Shown here one piece after another: positions 23,061-61,007 of a stretch of DNA of 64,000 nt. The DNA lies in the NCBI GenBank assembly GCA_020137815.1, contig CM035352.1, forward strand, positions 1,776,529 to 1,840,528, in the 5' to 3' direction. The notes beneath the pieces were generated by a model. That model did no database searches. It saw only the letters and a list, made by a program, of their open reading frames with translations, and was not told the DNA's origin. The first letter of the stretch is position 1. Each line of letters starts with the position of its first letter. Origin of the DNA: Hormiphora californensis (taxonomy: Eukaryota; Ctenophora; Tentaculata; Cydippida; Pleurobrachiidae). A program made the translations under genes and the position numbers.

Positions 23061-25273
23061 TTACGGTTGGGGCGTGTACATAAAAAGCATGACTTGTTTT
23101 GAATTTCAGAAGTTTTTTATTATCTCCACAGATTAGTTGTTTTAACTTTTACACTTTTGTACTGAAAACGAACTCGGAACTGGGGCGGCAAAAATATTTC
23201 CTGGCTGTAACCGAACTGGGCTGATTACTGAGCATGTTAACATTAATATTGATAGCCAACGGTAGACATCGACACAAGGATTAACTATTGATAGTAGCAA
23301 TACAGACTTGCTGGATGACGGCTGATGACGAAACGAACAGATGACGAAAAGCAGCGAGTTTGTTGTGACAAAAGTTTTGGATAAGATCAAAATCTGGATT
23401 TAGCTCTGCGCGGCGTGCGCGTACCATTACGAAATGTTGACAAAGTGCACTTTTCATAGTAAAGTTGCGCGCGCACGTGACCGATTCCATGGCAACAAGG
23501 TCAAATCTACACCACCTCCACTTGACTTTGCGTTGCCCTCTTGCTTGACGTTTCTAGTTTCTGAATGACGATGGTCAGTGATATCACAACATGTTTAAAT
23601 TTTGATCGAGCATGCTAAAAGGAAGGCAACTCAGTAATTCGAATTTAGTTCTATGTGTTTCGAGTAGTTTCGTATGTGTTCGAGTAGGACTTTGGCCTTT
23701 GCTTGCTGCGAACGTCACATTGAAAAGCCTAGATCGTGCAAAGCCTAGATCGTGCATATATCACCGTCAGTTTAGCTTTCTTTTCAGTCTTCACTAAAGT
23801 GCACTTTTTAAGGAGTTAAGTAGGTTATTAGTTCAGTTCCTTACCATGTTGTGTAATTCGCGTCGGTGGGTATGTGAATCAACCCCTGGTTCTCTTTTTA
23901 GGCTACATTTGTGCCATTTACTGTGCAACAACTATACAACAACTGCTTTGTCGTATTTAATTCGATCATCATGGTCTCATGTTACTCATACCCTAGTATG
24001 TGACTTTCTAATCTCAGCGTATTGGCATATTATGAATATGAATTGTCCATTTCGCATGGAAAGAACTTTAATACTACTTGCTGCAGTAGACCTTTATTGC
24101 TTGAGGTCGTCTAGTATTTCGATCCATATTAGGTATAATCAACCCTCGTGAGCCCTCAGATTACCTTCTCTTATAACCTGCTATTACGTACTGAGTTCTA
24201 AAATTATACTACTGCTGCAGTGGTGATATTGCTTGTTGCCCCATGGTTAACCATGGTTACCATGTGGGCCACTCACTAAAACTAGTATCATGTATCATGC
24301 TACTGACGCTACTGTTATATTCTAGCCCCCTGTCCAATTACTACCCACTTACTACTACCTGCACTCTGTCGTTGTAGTTGTTGGGGCAATGAAACACAGT
24401 GCGATGCGTGAGTGTTTGTGACTTCGTGTGTAGTTGTAGTCGATTAATCGATGCTTGATTACCAATCAATTAGTTGAATCCCATTGTCTCTATTGATTCT
24501 TTTCGTTCAGTTTTGATTATTTTCCACTTACTCTTCACCCCAACTTTCTCCCAAGTTTTCTCCCCGACACATTACAAAGTTTCGTCACACCTGCAGCAGT
24601 TCCAAATATGCACTAATCACACCCACTCACACACACCCACTCACACCTTTAAATACCTAGTTTCTAATCACACAGTACACACACACACACCCTCACACCC
24701 ATATAGTACCAGTTTACATGTCTAGCTCGGTGAGTGTGACGAATCTTACATTTCCACCATCTCTCTCTGTCTCACACCACGCCACCCTCCACATCCCACT
24801 TGAGCAGTCCAGTACTGAGGAAGAAGATGAGGCTTCCTCAACCTCTAAAACACACTCAGTATCCACTTCATCAGGTACCACACATAGCCTCACAGAGATC
24901 AGAGATACATACCTCACATAGCACCCCACAGAGATATCAGAGATACATATCACACAATTCACAATAGCCTCACAGAGATCAGTGATCAGGTACATAGCCT
25001 CACAGAGATCAGAGACACATATCACAAATATATCAGAGGGATATCTAGACAGATCAGAGTCCAGAGATACATTACCGGTATAGATTCTAGACACACATTC
25101 ACACATAGTCACACATAGTCACACATAGTCATTAGTCACATATAGTCACACATAGTCGCACACAATACAATTAATCTAATGACTAATATATCCATGTGTT
25201 TCTCGATTTATCTAATCCATGTGTGCCGATACATTATGTGTAGTGTTATGTCCGGTACTGGAACTAGAACCTA
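23061..25273. other. Intergenic region upstream of lebercilin, with short direct repeats
   Basis: No exon supported. A GC-rich GCGCG/CACGTG patch lies at about 23408-23480, a 15-bp direct repeat at about 23728-23757, and a CCATGGTTACC motif at about 24246. An ORF at 24718-24921 has a good start and acidic stretch, but its donor phase does not fit the first lebercilin exon. Confidence 0.5.
24885..25165. repeat. Degenerate short tandem repeats (ACATAGTCAC / CACAGAGATCAG units)
   Basis: Repeated CTCACAGAGATCAGAGATAC segments (24890-25030) are followed by 10-bp CACATA-GTCA units (25090-25160), just before the lebercilin start codon. Confidence 0.75.
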
Positions 25274-30909
<5,636 letters not shown>

Positions 30910-31686
30910 GGAGGGTGATGATATTAGAAGGTTTGGCAACATGCCAAAAATGCAATTACTGAAGGACTGTGATTACAGACAAGATTTGTTGATTCGATTA
31001 CGTGATGGGAACTCTTTTGGCTAGACATGTTATTTTTGCAACCATGGTGTACAGTTTGACCTAACTTTTTTGAAAGTCGTGACTGATACCCGTGTTTCGG
31101 TTGTCAAGTGGTTGGAAGGAGTTTATTAAAAACTCTAGTTTCTACACGCAACTTCGGTGTTTCCTCTCGTTGCCAAGACAAGTTCATCCAACGCGACTTT
31201 TCAAAATACTTCCAATGAAAGGGCGCGCGCACTTTCTCTCTCAACTGGTACGCGCAAATAAATCGCGCGCGGAGTATTCCAGATTTTTGTGTTCTCGCAC
31301 AATAATTTCGTCAATCACGATTATCTCATTGATTTACTGATATCCGGTTCAAGCTGACAAACAAATCTATACTCGTTTCTCACAAAATGTAGAAAAAAAT
31401 TATAAAAAAAACAATCAAATTTCACAAGAGTCACAACGCCCAAAGGTACAAATCCCTGCAGCTCCCAAGCTGCCAAAACATCAAAATACCACATATTCAC
31501 ATGTTAGTCTCTCAGCAGTCTCTCTATCACTCGATAGTCTCTATCTCATATAGATCTTTCCCCATGTGCTCTCATCGTGAACTCCAGCCTTGTAATTTGC
31601 ATCCTGGGAGGTAGCCAGAACATGGCCATGCCAGGGCCCAGGTGCAGAATGCCCGGTCACAACCTCTATCCGTACACGTTGAAGCG
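30910..31686. other. Convergent intergenic region with 3' UTRs
   Basis: Lebercilin (+) and the TSP1/Ig mosaic (-) end toward each other here. AATAAA at 31257-31262 may be the lebercilin poly(A) signal. On the minus strand an open frame ending KIYMR lies around 31550-31670, but its phase does not fit the preceding exon. Confidence 0.5.
31257..31262 (+). terminator. Candidate poly(A) signal AATAAA of lebercilin
   Basis: It lies about 350 nt after the TAG at 30907-30909, on the same strand. Confidence 0.3.
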
Positions 31687-50202
<18,516 letters not shown>

Positions 50203-50361
50203 GGTGCGTGAAACTAATCCTTATCTTTCTCTTCGATCGTTTTATGATCTGCACAAAGAAAAAGAGAGATAAGGTAACGGTTATACAAGCAATGTGATCC
50301 GCTTCAAGGAAGAGAAAGGAGAGTGAGAGAGAGAGAGAGTGAGAGAGAGAGTGAGAGAGAA

Positions 50362-50409
<48 letters not shown>

Positions 50410-50864
50410 GAGATAGAGAGAGAGTGAGAGTGAGTGAGAGAAAGAGAGCGAATCGTTGAATCGAGATATAATATAACGGCGAGGGAGATACATGGTGCAG
50501 AGAATGATTGTACATGGCTGTTTTTTAGGTTCACACAATTAATGCACGCACGTCATTTTCCCTCTAAAATATGTCAAAATTGGGTTAACTCACAGTCACG
50601 TCATACACTACACAGTTTAGTTGAGACTCCCACAATACAAACTTTCTCAAAATCTATAAATGCAGTGGTACCCCAATTATAAATCACACAAATTGCAGCG
50701 CTTTGTCACAAGCACGCTATTCTCACTAGCACATTATATGTTTCATGTTCCGTTAAATTGCTCCTTCACAAAAACTTTAATTCACAACAGGTACTCCTTC
50801 ACAAAAACTTCTACTCTCACGCTCATGACTGCATTCTCTCCCACTGCAAACTCTCCGCATCTTT
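50203..50864. other. Intergenic region between two tandem minus-strand genes
   Basis: It separates the start of the TSP1/Ig mosaic (50202) from the stop of the coiled-coil gene (50865) by 662 bp. A GA-rich tract at about 50323-50440 lies 120 bp upstream of the start codon, and a CACAAAAACTT direct repeat is at about 50767 and 50799. No poly(A) hexamer for the upstream gene was found. Confidence 0.6.
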
Positions 50865-53800
50865 TCACACAGCCTCAGCACACTTTTCACTCTCACCTAG
50901 AGCAGCAGGTTTACTTAGTTCATCAGCAGGGGGAGTTAGAATTTGGACGGGACATTTTTCTGATTTTTTATCCGTCATAATTTCCCCAAAATTAGCCGGA
51001 TCTTTATCACCATTTGCCTCTGCGGGTGGAGTAGGAAGACCATCCTTCCCATCCAGCCCGTTTGGAGATCTTCCCCCATTGAGGGCGTGGTCAGATCCAC
51101 CATTTGGTACGGGGGACGTTGGGAAGACATCATTCATCATCAAACTCATCATATTCTGATTCATGCCTGATCCTCCCAGCTCGGAACACGGGGTATCTCG
51201 ACCATTAGCGGCAAAGAATTGTGCAGGGGTGTTTCGGCCGCTCATTATCAAATGTTCAACTTCCGGTGTCATCAGACTTGTCATTCGGCTGCGGCTCCTC
51301 CCGGCGGCACTCCAAACACCCTGAGGAAGGAGAAGGGGGTCAGGAGGTGACTGGAGGTTCAGTGGGAGTGGGGTGTGCAATAAAAAGAGGAGGGGAGGTT
51401 CTAGGATGGAATTTTTGGTGCCCAACAATAATCGAGGGGAGACACAGAAAAAGATTGACTGGACAAGACTGCATCAAAAATTAACATGAACATTAAATGA
51501 AGTGTAAATTGAATCTCTCGTATAATCTCCGGCACTCTAGTAACCATGGCACCACCGTATGGTGTAACTAGATGGTAACTGATGTTGTAACCATGGTAAC
51601 CATGATCACATATAAATAGGGACGGGTAACGTACGAATGCAGAACGACAGTCGATGTGATCCCATGACATAGAGCTTCCTGGTCGCGTCTAAATTGGAAT
51701 GTCAGTGTACACATCACATGATCAAGATTATTTAACGGGCACTAAAAGAACTAAATATATCACTCAGCTGAGACCATGTCTCCAATCACGCAGTCTCGAG
51801 ACTGTCTCTGGTCACGCAGCTGAGAGTGAGACTGTCTCCATGGTTACACATGATGCACACAATATGTTCTTACCGATTGGCGCATGGAGGATGCGGGGGT
51901 TCCACAGCGGCTACCAGCAGGGGTGGAGAGAAGTTTGCTCATAGTGGCCGCCCGACCTTCTGTCTCCTCCATCTCAGAGGTCACTTTCCGTAGCTTACTT
52001 TGAAGGGTGTGGACTCGGCTTTCCTACGAGGATTTTATTTCATAAGAGCGGTTGCCAAGGAACTAAATTAGAGCTTTATTTGACATCTGAATTTAGATTA
52101 ATTGAAGGAGGGAGTCTAAAAAGTAAAACTTACTGAATCAGCAAGGAACTGTTTTAGTTGTTTGTTCCGATTGTTTAGCGCTGTGATTTGCTCCACTTGT
52201 CGTGCTATAGTCTTTGTATCCTCACCCAGCTGTATCTCCATCTCCCTGCTCTGCCTTTCCATCCTTTTTATCGTCTGTAGGGAGAGAATTGGGGTTGCTA
52301 TCTAGGAGTCTTTAATCTCGATGTCGGTTGTTATGGACTATGGAGTATATAGCTGGAATGTTGGTTGCTATGGATTCATCATACGTCACAATATGTAATC
52401 ACTACCTTTTCAGTTTCAGTTCCCTTCTCCACCGTCTCGTCCATGGAACATTCCAGTTCTGCAATCCTATTTTCAAGGTTCCTAACCCGCGTCCTATAAC
52501 TAGTCTTACACTCAACAAGCAACTCCTCCTGTTCCTTACCCATGTCCTTCATCTGGAATACAATTGAATTGATTAATAAATTAATTAATCAGTTAAATTA
52601 CAGGTGTTATATTGGAAAAGTAGCTCTTTTTTGGAGTTCAACAAAATGTTTGGCGGGTATAAAATGAACTGGTACTGGAAATTGTTGTGTTGGTGCACAA
52701 ACCTTGTTCCGGAGTTTTTCTATTGTGTTGATGTTACTCGTTTTGACCTCTGTTAGATCACCATTCTCCACCTCCAACCGCACCAACTGGAATAAAGGTA
52801 AATTAGAGTCACTACAAGTATCAAGCAGCTGGTTTCCACATGAGTAAAATATTAATTTCATTTCAAGCCCGGTCAAAAGATCAGGAATCTACTCAGGAAA
52901 CAAACATTTTCTCTGATATCAATTATGTACCCACCAATTCTTTTATTCGTCGCTTCTCTGCCTCGGCCAGTCCTTTCTCCTCAGTAACTCCCTCCAGAGA
53001 TGTCTCCAAATCTTTCACCTATTGTGTGAAGGGGGAAGTATACAATTACCCAGTTTGATAATTAAATATAGATCAGTAAATAGAACAGTGCGGGGGGGGG
53101 CACTGTGCGTTGCTATGGTAACTATGGAAGCCAGCACACTACTCTAATAATTGTACCTGGGTTTCAAGTTTGGTAACAGTTTCCAGTAGTGTATCTGCAC
53201 GGGATTTCTCGCTAAACACCTTATTCTCCAAATCTATGACATCCTGCTCCAGGGCTCGTTTCTCTCCCTCCTCCTAGGAACGATTGAAAAAGTTGTTAAA
53301 CTTATTATTATTTTATGCAACTAAATTATATATAACATTTCTTCTCATGGTTTTAACCTTTTTGACGATCTCTTCTAGCTCGGTGGATCGTGTTCCCTCA
53401 TAGGATGCCTTCATATCTGCTCTAACTAGGGCCTCCTGTAACGCCTCACACCTAGCTGTCACCTCACCCAGACTAATGTTCAGCTGCAAGTGAGGGGTTA
53501 ACAATTGGGCAATTAACAAACTCATTCTGATATATCAAGCCAGATGAAAAAGTTTCTAGAACACTGTAACTCCAACCATGATCGACCTCTAATCACCTCT
53601 GAATACATGTACCTGTTCCCTACCTGTTCAAGGATGTCTTGTTGACGTGGTATTTCATTGTTTAGCTCGTTAATCGTATTCTCCGCCAGGTCCATGTCTG
53701 ACTGTAGCAGCAGCACCTACAACACGGGTCAAATAATGAGTCTACAACAAAGATGTATGGTCGAGGGATTGTCGAGCTAATCTAGAGCCGCATATCTTGT

Positions 53801-56800
53801 GTATCTACCTAGCATGCATTATACTAGGCAGATACACAAACAGCACCAGACCCATTCTGAAAGGTAGGTTCGAGGCGTGCGCTAGACAGTTGTTTATTGA
53901 TGGAGGGGGTTAAATATCTGTACCGACCTCTTGTTCCAGGTCCCGTTTGATCATGTACATTTTGTTTATCTCTCCCTCCGCAGATTCTAGCTGTCCCTTC
54001 AGCAGGTTGATGGTACCACGACACGTGTTCTTAACTATCTCCATCTCCTCATCTTTCTCAGCCAGACCGTTTGTTTGCTGCAGGACATGGGTGTGTTACT
54101 AATTTGTTTGCTGCAGGGGACGAGGATTTGATTTGATAATAGCGGTTGCCATGGGCCAAGAAACGGGGACAAGAAACGGGGATATTACTAATTTGAATCG
54201 GGTGTTTAGATGTTCTAGATGTTCTTTCAGTTTAGTGTTCTATCGTGGTACAGAACAAAATATAATATCATTTTCATTTAGTTCCAAAGTGCTGATAAAT
54301 GTGGGCTCCTGGACCAGTAACGAAGTGAGAACTGTCATCAGATACATTAGATGCTAATAGCATATCGAGCTAGCTCTAACAAAATAAAATATCAGACTTT
54401 TCTATCAATCTGAAAGGGAAATTCTAGAAACTTAACTTGGGGATTTCGAAAGGAAAGATTTGCCGTGCTTCTACCGTGCTATAATATTGGCTACGAAATA
54501 AATAACCCCTCTAAGGAGGTCGCCTCGAGACCTTCACGCGCTGGCAAGGGAGGGGTAACTTCATTACCAAGCTATATTACCTGTTCCATGGAGAGAAGAA
54601 GGTCTTTATGATTCTTGTCAGCTCTACTGTTTGCCTTCTCCAAATCCAACTTAACATCTTCAACCTGATGCCAGATAAAGCTGGTTTTGCTCTGTCAGCT
54701 TGGATATCTGGGCCAGTCATCTGGAAAAGTATGGGAGGGGCAATTAGTAATTTAATTGTCACAAAGTATGATACAGAACAACGTTAAAGGTGACTTTTCC
54801 TAGAGCAGGGTTCGAATTTATACCTCAGATATTTTCCTGTCCCCAGCATCTTTCTCTGTCTCCAAATCAGATACGGTATCCTGTAGGCCTCTGATCTTCT
54901 CTCTCAGCTCTCTCTTAGGCAGTCCTCATCCTCATCACGTTGTCGGGTCAGAGTTGCAAGCTGAGAAGTGTTCTCCGCCAAACGTCTGCGAAGGAGGGTG
55001 TTCATATTCTACGTGTGTGGAACGATCAAAATCAATTAATTGGGTATCAGGCACAGAATCTCACACACAAGGTTTTGCACTGCAGAACCCTGCACGTGTA
55101 CTAAAATGCGAACTACACAAACAAGGTTGGGATCAAATAAAATATCATATGTATGTTCGTGTTGACAGGAATTTGTTAGGACTCCTAGTAGGGAGAGAGA
55201 GAGTCTGTGCATTTCCTACCTCTTGTAAATTTCACACTGACTTAGTGCATCTCGCCCGATCTCGAACTGCTCCGAAAGCTGTCTCTCCGAGTCCTCTAAT
55301 CTTTTATCAAGGGTCATGACTTGTTTGCGGTATTGACTGGCTTCTGATGCTCGCTTCTCTGCCTCGTTCGTCTGTTCTATCTTCTTACGTTCTGTCTCTT
55401 TTATCCTAATTGATGCAGGAATTAAGAAAAACTAGCAGATTAAAAAGTTTCACGGTATTTCAATCAAAAGTAGTTCATTTGAAATATGGAACGAAAGATG
55501 GAAAGTATTGACAGCTCTCATATAATAAGGAAAGACATATTTATACGCGGATGGGAAATAATTAGGAGTTTTAATTAACATTGCCCCATACTGTGAGGGT
55601 GATATTGACCTGAAGAAGGTGCGTCAAATAGGGCCAGCTGAAAACTGGAAGGGAAAGGGTAGAGGTACCCAATACAGAATTAGAAGGGGTAATAAGAAAT
55701 AATAAAGGCCACGAAGAGGAATTTAATGAGATCAACTAAGTTTTCCTAAGGTGAAATTAACAACTAACTATGAAGGGAGAGGCCCACTACACCTTTAGAG
55801 GAACTATAGTACGTGTAGTCGTCGAGTTATGTAACAAATAGATATGTATGTAACACACGCACACCCACAGCAGCTAGAGCTATCATCACCTTTTGGTGAG
55901 CCGGGCAATCTCTGTCTCAGCGTCCTTTAGCCGACTTTCCCACTTCTTCCGACCCTCCTCTTCCTCTTCAAGGGAGGATTTAGTTAACTCGGCTGAGCGG
56001 GCGTTCAGGACATTGATTTCACCGATTTGTTGCTGATTCTGACGCTTTAGTTCCTGAAGGGGGGGGGGGACATGATAAAGGGAGACAGTGTCTGAGGGGG
56101 AGTTAGACCAGGCCAGAGAAACCATAATTTTCCCGCTCTTGCCTAACAACAGTGATAAAAACTAAAAAGTCAGTAACAACAGTAACAGCTCAGCTCACCT
56201 CTTGAGTCGCCTATGACACTGTGTCCCCACTTCAACTCACCTCAACCATGGTGGCATGTTTAACAGATTTGTCCTTCTCCTCCTCACAGTCCCTCTGTAG
56301 GACCCCAACCCTGGATGTCAGAGCTACCTTCTGTTGTGTCACCGTATCCAACTCTATTCTAACTATCTCCAGCTCCTTGGAGAGAGACTTGCTCTCCACA
56401 GAGAGGGTGGAGGACCGGGCTTCTGACGAGGCTAGTGTCTCCTTCAGTAGGATGTGCTCTCTGTTCAAACTGTGAGGAGAGAATTATGAATCATGAGAGG
56501 GGGGAATATGGATAATGAAGACAGCTGCAGCTGACGTTTGAATTAATTCCATGCTATAATTATCGGCCACTTTCCATTTGGATCGGGAATTTGCGCCAAA
56601 AGACACATCCCTCCCTCACATACTACACTGCAGTTCTACCTGTTAAATTTATTCTGAAGAGATTCTTTGCCATTTCCAACATCAGCCAGGTTTTCCAGCA
56701 ACTTGGCATTTTCATCACGAGCCTTTTTTAGTTGACTCTCGGCCAGGACCAGTCGTGATACAAGACCTGACCTGCAGATAAATAATGGAAACACTTATTC

Positions 56801-57921
56801 CCTACCAATTTGTTAGGGGAGAAAGCCTGATTTTTGGCCTGAATGGGAAATTTAAACTTATTCCTTTGCCAATTAGAATTCGATAGAACATAGGGAACAT
56901 ATTATTTTATTTTATTTGACCCACTTGTCCGAGTCCATCTGCTGTATTTCAGTAAAACGCCCGTTCTTCTCACTCTCCAGCTTATCTTTCAGTTTAGAGA
57001 TCTGTTCATAGCATTCCTTACATTCATTCTGATATCGTTCCGTCTGGAGGGTTACCATGGTAAGTAATCTGGTGTAACCGCGGTAACCATGCATGGTAAC
57101 CATTATACTTTGTTAACAACTCGTTGTGTTACCTGTCGTCTCATGGAATCACGAGCCTGCTTTTCCCTGTCAATTCTGTCCTCAAGTTCCCTCTTCAAAT
57201 CTGTCCAGTCCTCCTCTTTTCTCTTGTGATGTTGTTTCTGAAAGTTGTTAGTTGTACAATGTAATTGACTGACTGAATTTTACATTTGAAGACCAATGAT
57301 CACTTCGTGATACCAGCACCGCTAAACACATCTCATGTGACTAAGTTATAATTGTTGTAGATCATGTCATTGACGCGGTTCTCGGTCTCATCCTTTCTTA
57401 CTAACAAATAATTTTTTACCTGACTGCGAATTGCATTTTCATTTTCCTCCTGAAGCTTTTCATAGTCCGCAACTTCCGTTTCCATGTCGGTAACTTTGCG
57501 ACGGAGAGCCTCCAATTCGGACTGGTGACCCTAATTAGAATTTAATGATGACACATGTATTTACCAGTGGTGAGATTTCAGTGAAAATTTACCCTCTGTA
57601 AGAGTCACGTGACACAAAATATGTCAAGTTACATAATGTGACAACCATGTAACTGGTGGGTGGAAGATTGAATCTCATGTGACAAGGAAGTGACGTAATG
57701 TAACAGTCACGTGATTTTTGTAACACTCACGTGATAAACATTGTGTGCAAGTCACGTGACTGTTACAAACGGGTCCATTTTTCACTGAAAACCCACTACC
57801 CAGTCACACATGCACGTGTAAAAACATCAGCCGCGGTCTAAAATACAAAGTAATTTAGCTTCAAATGTAACAAGGTGTCTCGACTGAATACATAGCTGGT
57901 GACATGGAGATTATGTTTCTG

Positions 57922-57974
<53 letters not shown>

Positions 57975-59398
57975 TATGAGAGACGAGGAGATGAGAGACG
58001 AGGAAAAAGACGAGAGGAAGAGAGAGACCCCAAGACAGAACAGAGAAAAGGCCCGACCGAAGAGAACTCTGGAGCAACCAGAGATGAGAGAGTAGAGCGC
58101 GAGCCAGCCGAGCGAGAGCAGAGAGAGCTAGAGAGAGATCAGCTTTACAAGCGTTGGCAGACATGTGTATTGCAGATAACTACACTCTCGACATTACTAA
58201 GTGCATACCGTCTACCGAATAGTATGCCGACGACGTCTGCAGTTGACGACAGCTACCTACAGGTTGTTAAAAATCATTGAAAATAAGCCAAAAAACCCTG
58301 CAGTTTTTCCAATTATATTCTAGGCTGAACCCCCGACCCCCCCCCCCCCCCGACTTACCAAGTTTTTATCGCTAAGTTCGGTGAGTGCTTCTTCCTGTTC
58401 TTCCACTTGTTTAGTTTTTACCCGACACCTCTCTGCAACCACCATAAGAGAGTCGTTGACAGATCTAGGCCAGGGTAAAATATTGTTGAGTATTTGAGGG
58501 GTGTTACTCAACAAGTAAGTCGATCTAGAAGGGAACCAACAAAACTAGAAAACTAGAACCAGTGTTCAAGCGGGTAAACGATAGAACAAGGTACAAGGTA
58601 CAATATAATAATAGTGGTGTAAAACACCAGGGGTTCCCTTTCATCACCCCCCCCCCCCACTAGTGTGGACTGGAAGCAAGTGGGGGTGTGGAAGCAAGTG
58701 GGGTGTGGACAAGTTCTCTATGGTGACATTCACTGACATTTACCCAATTTGAACCTTGTCGTGATGACATTGTACAAATCACGGCCATGGACGGGTTAAA
58801 TGTGTTCAGATTGAGAATATTAATTGAACCTAGAATTTAATAGTTCATAGTTTGCAGAAAGCATTTTCCACATAGTGTCCTAATTCCGGTTTGAGGAAAA
58901 AACATCAGACCAATTAATGACTAGTTTACAAGAATACTGCAGTACCTGAGGGACGATTCTTTCTCCTGAAGGGCTGATTTCAGGTTAAACAGCTCACTAG
59001 TTAGGGAATCATTCTTACTGATAAACGTCTTTATACTGTTCTCCTTAGCCTGCAGGAGCAATAAAGCATTGTTTCAGAATACAGCGATAGCAACAATTAG
59101 CAGGTTATAGGTATAGCTCGTAGCTGACATGTTCGAGCAGCGTGTGCGATATTACAGTCAGAGCCTTAAAACACCACACCCAAGCAGCAAGAAGTGAGGC
59201 GTATTACTGCAGCATTCAGGTTCAACAATTCAAATCTAAACAACAATTCAACAATTCAAATCTAAACTGTCGCCTGAAACTGTGTATGAATAATCCAAAA
59301 CAAATCCAACCTGTAGGAGGACTTCCAGTTTTTTGTTACGAGCCCTGGTAGATTCCTCCAAAACTGGATCGTCTGACTCTACACCCTTCGTCAGACCT
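50865..59398 (-). CDS. Myosin-tail/cingulin-like long coiled-coil protein, at least 22 exons
   Basis: Exons: 59311-59398, 58946-59049, 58359-58464, 57420-57530, 57133-57237, 56925-57043, 56640-56771, 56241-56469, 55890-56053, 55220-55405, 54824-54984, 54581 to about 54712, 53928-54077, 53625-53717, 53358-53483, 53158-53274, 52935-53018, 52703-52786, 52406-52552, 52134-52274, 51874-52023, 50865-51320. Almost the whole product (about 1,000 aa) is heptad-repeat coiled coil of myosin-rod style (RVRNLENRIAELECSMDET, QITALNNRNKQLKQFLADS). A Ser/Thr-Pro-rich tail follows (SRMTSLMTPEV, GRNTPAQFF, LTPPADE). There is no motor domain. The first listed exon starts in phase 2, so the true 5' end is upstream and unfound. 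Two exons (about 54664 and 54910) need single-base frame changes. Likely cytoskeletal, junctional or centrosomal; the exact family is unassigned. Confidence 0.75.
53797..53839. repeat. Hairpin with 16-bp stem
   Basis: TTGTGTATCTACCTAG (53797-53812) pairs with CTAGGCAGATACACAA (53824-53839) with one mismatch. It is intronic. Confidence 0.7.
54487..54570. mobile_element. Tiny MITE, copy 3
   Basis: Starts TTGGCTACGAAATAA and ends GGGTAACTTCATTACCAA; shares GCGCTGGCAAGGGA with copy 1 (GCGCTGACAAGGGA). Confidence 0.55.
57606..57758. promoter_or_regulatory. Cluster of four CACGTG palindromes
   Basis: CACGTG at 57606, 57708, 57728 and 57753, each within TCACGTGA-type context and near TGTAACA. It may be an E-box cluster or relics of a short repeat. 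It is intronic in the coiled-coil gene. Confidence 0.35.
57926..57971. repeat. (GA)n microsatellite
   Basis: About 46 bp of GA dinucleotides. Confidence 0.9.
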
Positions 59399-61007
59399 CT
59401 GGAAATTGCAGTGAGTGGACTGTTACTACACAATAAAGGACTCGAAAGAAAATGGAAGTGACTAAATAAAATGAAGTAAAATGTCTAGAGAGTTATAGGG
59501 CAGTTGAAACCTAGAAAAATTGTATCAAATCTCTGCCCCTTTTTTTTAGAATGAAGTATTTGCATTTTTTAAGTTTCGAGAAAATCGACTTTAAAGTTTT
59601 TTAGAGGGTTTTTCGGAACTAAAATTGTCATAGAAGCCCAAATAGTACGTCAAACGATTTATGACTTATACCACAAGAATCCTGAAGGAATTCTGCAGGA
59701 CTTCCAATTATCAGCTATCATCAAATTTGTCTCAAATTGATGCCAGGCATCAAAATTGATGCCTTACTCTGTTGGTTACTTCACTTATATTACAGTTTTG
59801 AAAATACTTCCGTTGCTAGACTGATATCGACTGAAGCATAATTTTTCGTGGTAGATACTTCAGTAATTACTTCACTCAAAAAAATACTTCATCATAATAG
59901 CAACAAAAGCACCTAAAAAGTACTTCACTTGCATATACTTCAGTAATTACTTCATTCCTAAAAATACTTCTTCAGAACTGTATTCAAAATGCCTAAAAGT
60001 AACTTAATCGAACAAAAGTGTACATGTGCTTCAAAATCGCAATCTTACTTCAATATTTTGGATAAAATCACAAACGAAGTTAATTTTCATTTAACACGCA
60101 GTGAAGTATAAAATGTGTTAGAATTCTTGCTAGTCTTGAAAGTAACTCCAGAGCAGCAGCTGCAGACAAACAGACGCACAGACAAACAGACGCACAAATT
60201 ACAACTGCAGCAGCCTGCAGCAGCCTGCAGCAGCATAAAGAGATGGGCCGCCCGCCCTTCGGGCGGAATGTTAAAATCATGGTGCTGATAAATTGAGCGA
60301 AAACAGAAAAACGCTATGGCAACCCTCAAACTAAGACGAACCTGCAGATAAAATCTGGAAGATTAATCTGTTCCGGTACGAGTCATACTTTGAAATTGGT
60401 TGAGTTCGGCTTGTAATATCAGAGTGAAACATGGAGATTGGAGATTCAAGAATTTTCTTCCGACCTCTACACAGGTCCGTGTTCATAAAATATGACAGAC
60501 ATACAAACAGATCACAGACATACAAACAGATCACAGACAGACACACAGACAGACACACAGGCCAGTTCATTACATGTTTTAACAATCGATTGGCTGATAA
60601 CCAGTCACGTGACCTGAATAATGAGCTCGGATTGGTTGTTTATTTGGTCCGGTCGGTTGCTGAGAGATAGAGAAAGGGTCTGACAGAGAGATAATATCGA
60701 TGAGAGGGAACGGGAGTGAGATTGTCTCCATTCGGGTTATTCACGAAGAGGAGTATTTGTCTAGGAGTGTGGGAATGTAAGGACAGAACAGTTAGATGAC
60801 AATATATTTTGTTAATATTTGGATGATTTGTATCCGTATTCTTTATTTTTTTACAAACATTTCAAATTCCCGTGAGTGTGATAGTTCAGTGACATGGGAG
60901 ACAGTGGGAGGCAAAGTGACAGGGGTTACAATGGGAGGCAAAGTGACAGGGGTTACAATTGGAGATAAGGTGACAGGGGTGACAAAGGGATATAAGGTGA
61001 CAGGCCC
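59399..61007. other. Probable 5' region of the coiled-coil gene and intergenic sequence
   Basis: A minus ORF at 60331-60585 has an ATG and SPISMFHSDITSRTQP, but its donor phase (1) does not fit the next exon (phase 2), so it is unproven. 59560-60070 holds many GAAGTA/TACTTC units (ACTTCAGTAATTACTTCA) that also occur at 63870-64000. CAGCAGCCTG repeats lie at about 60208-60233 and ACAGACA repeats at about 60530-60560. 60915-60995 carries AAAGTGACAGGGGTTACA repeats. Confidence 0.5.

Noticed and set aside
24718-24921. First exon of lebercilin
   Set aside because: Its donor phase does not fit the exon at 25274, which has its own ATG after an in-frame stop.
31550-31670. Minus-strand frame ending KIYMR as the C-terminus of the mosaic
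   Set aside because: No acceptor gives the required phase without crossing a TGA, so the short 31687-31709 exon was preferred, with low confidence.
60331-60585. First exon of the coiled-coil gene
   Set aside because: Its end phase is 1 whereas the next exon begins in phase 2. It might work with an unseen intermediate exon, so it is not included in the gene.
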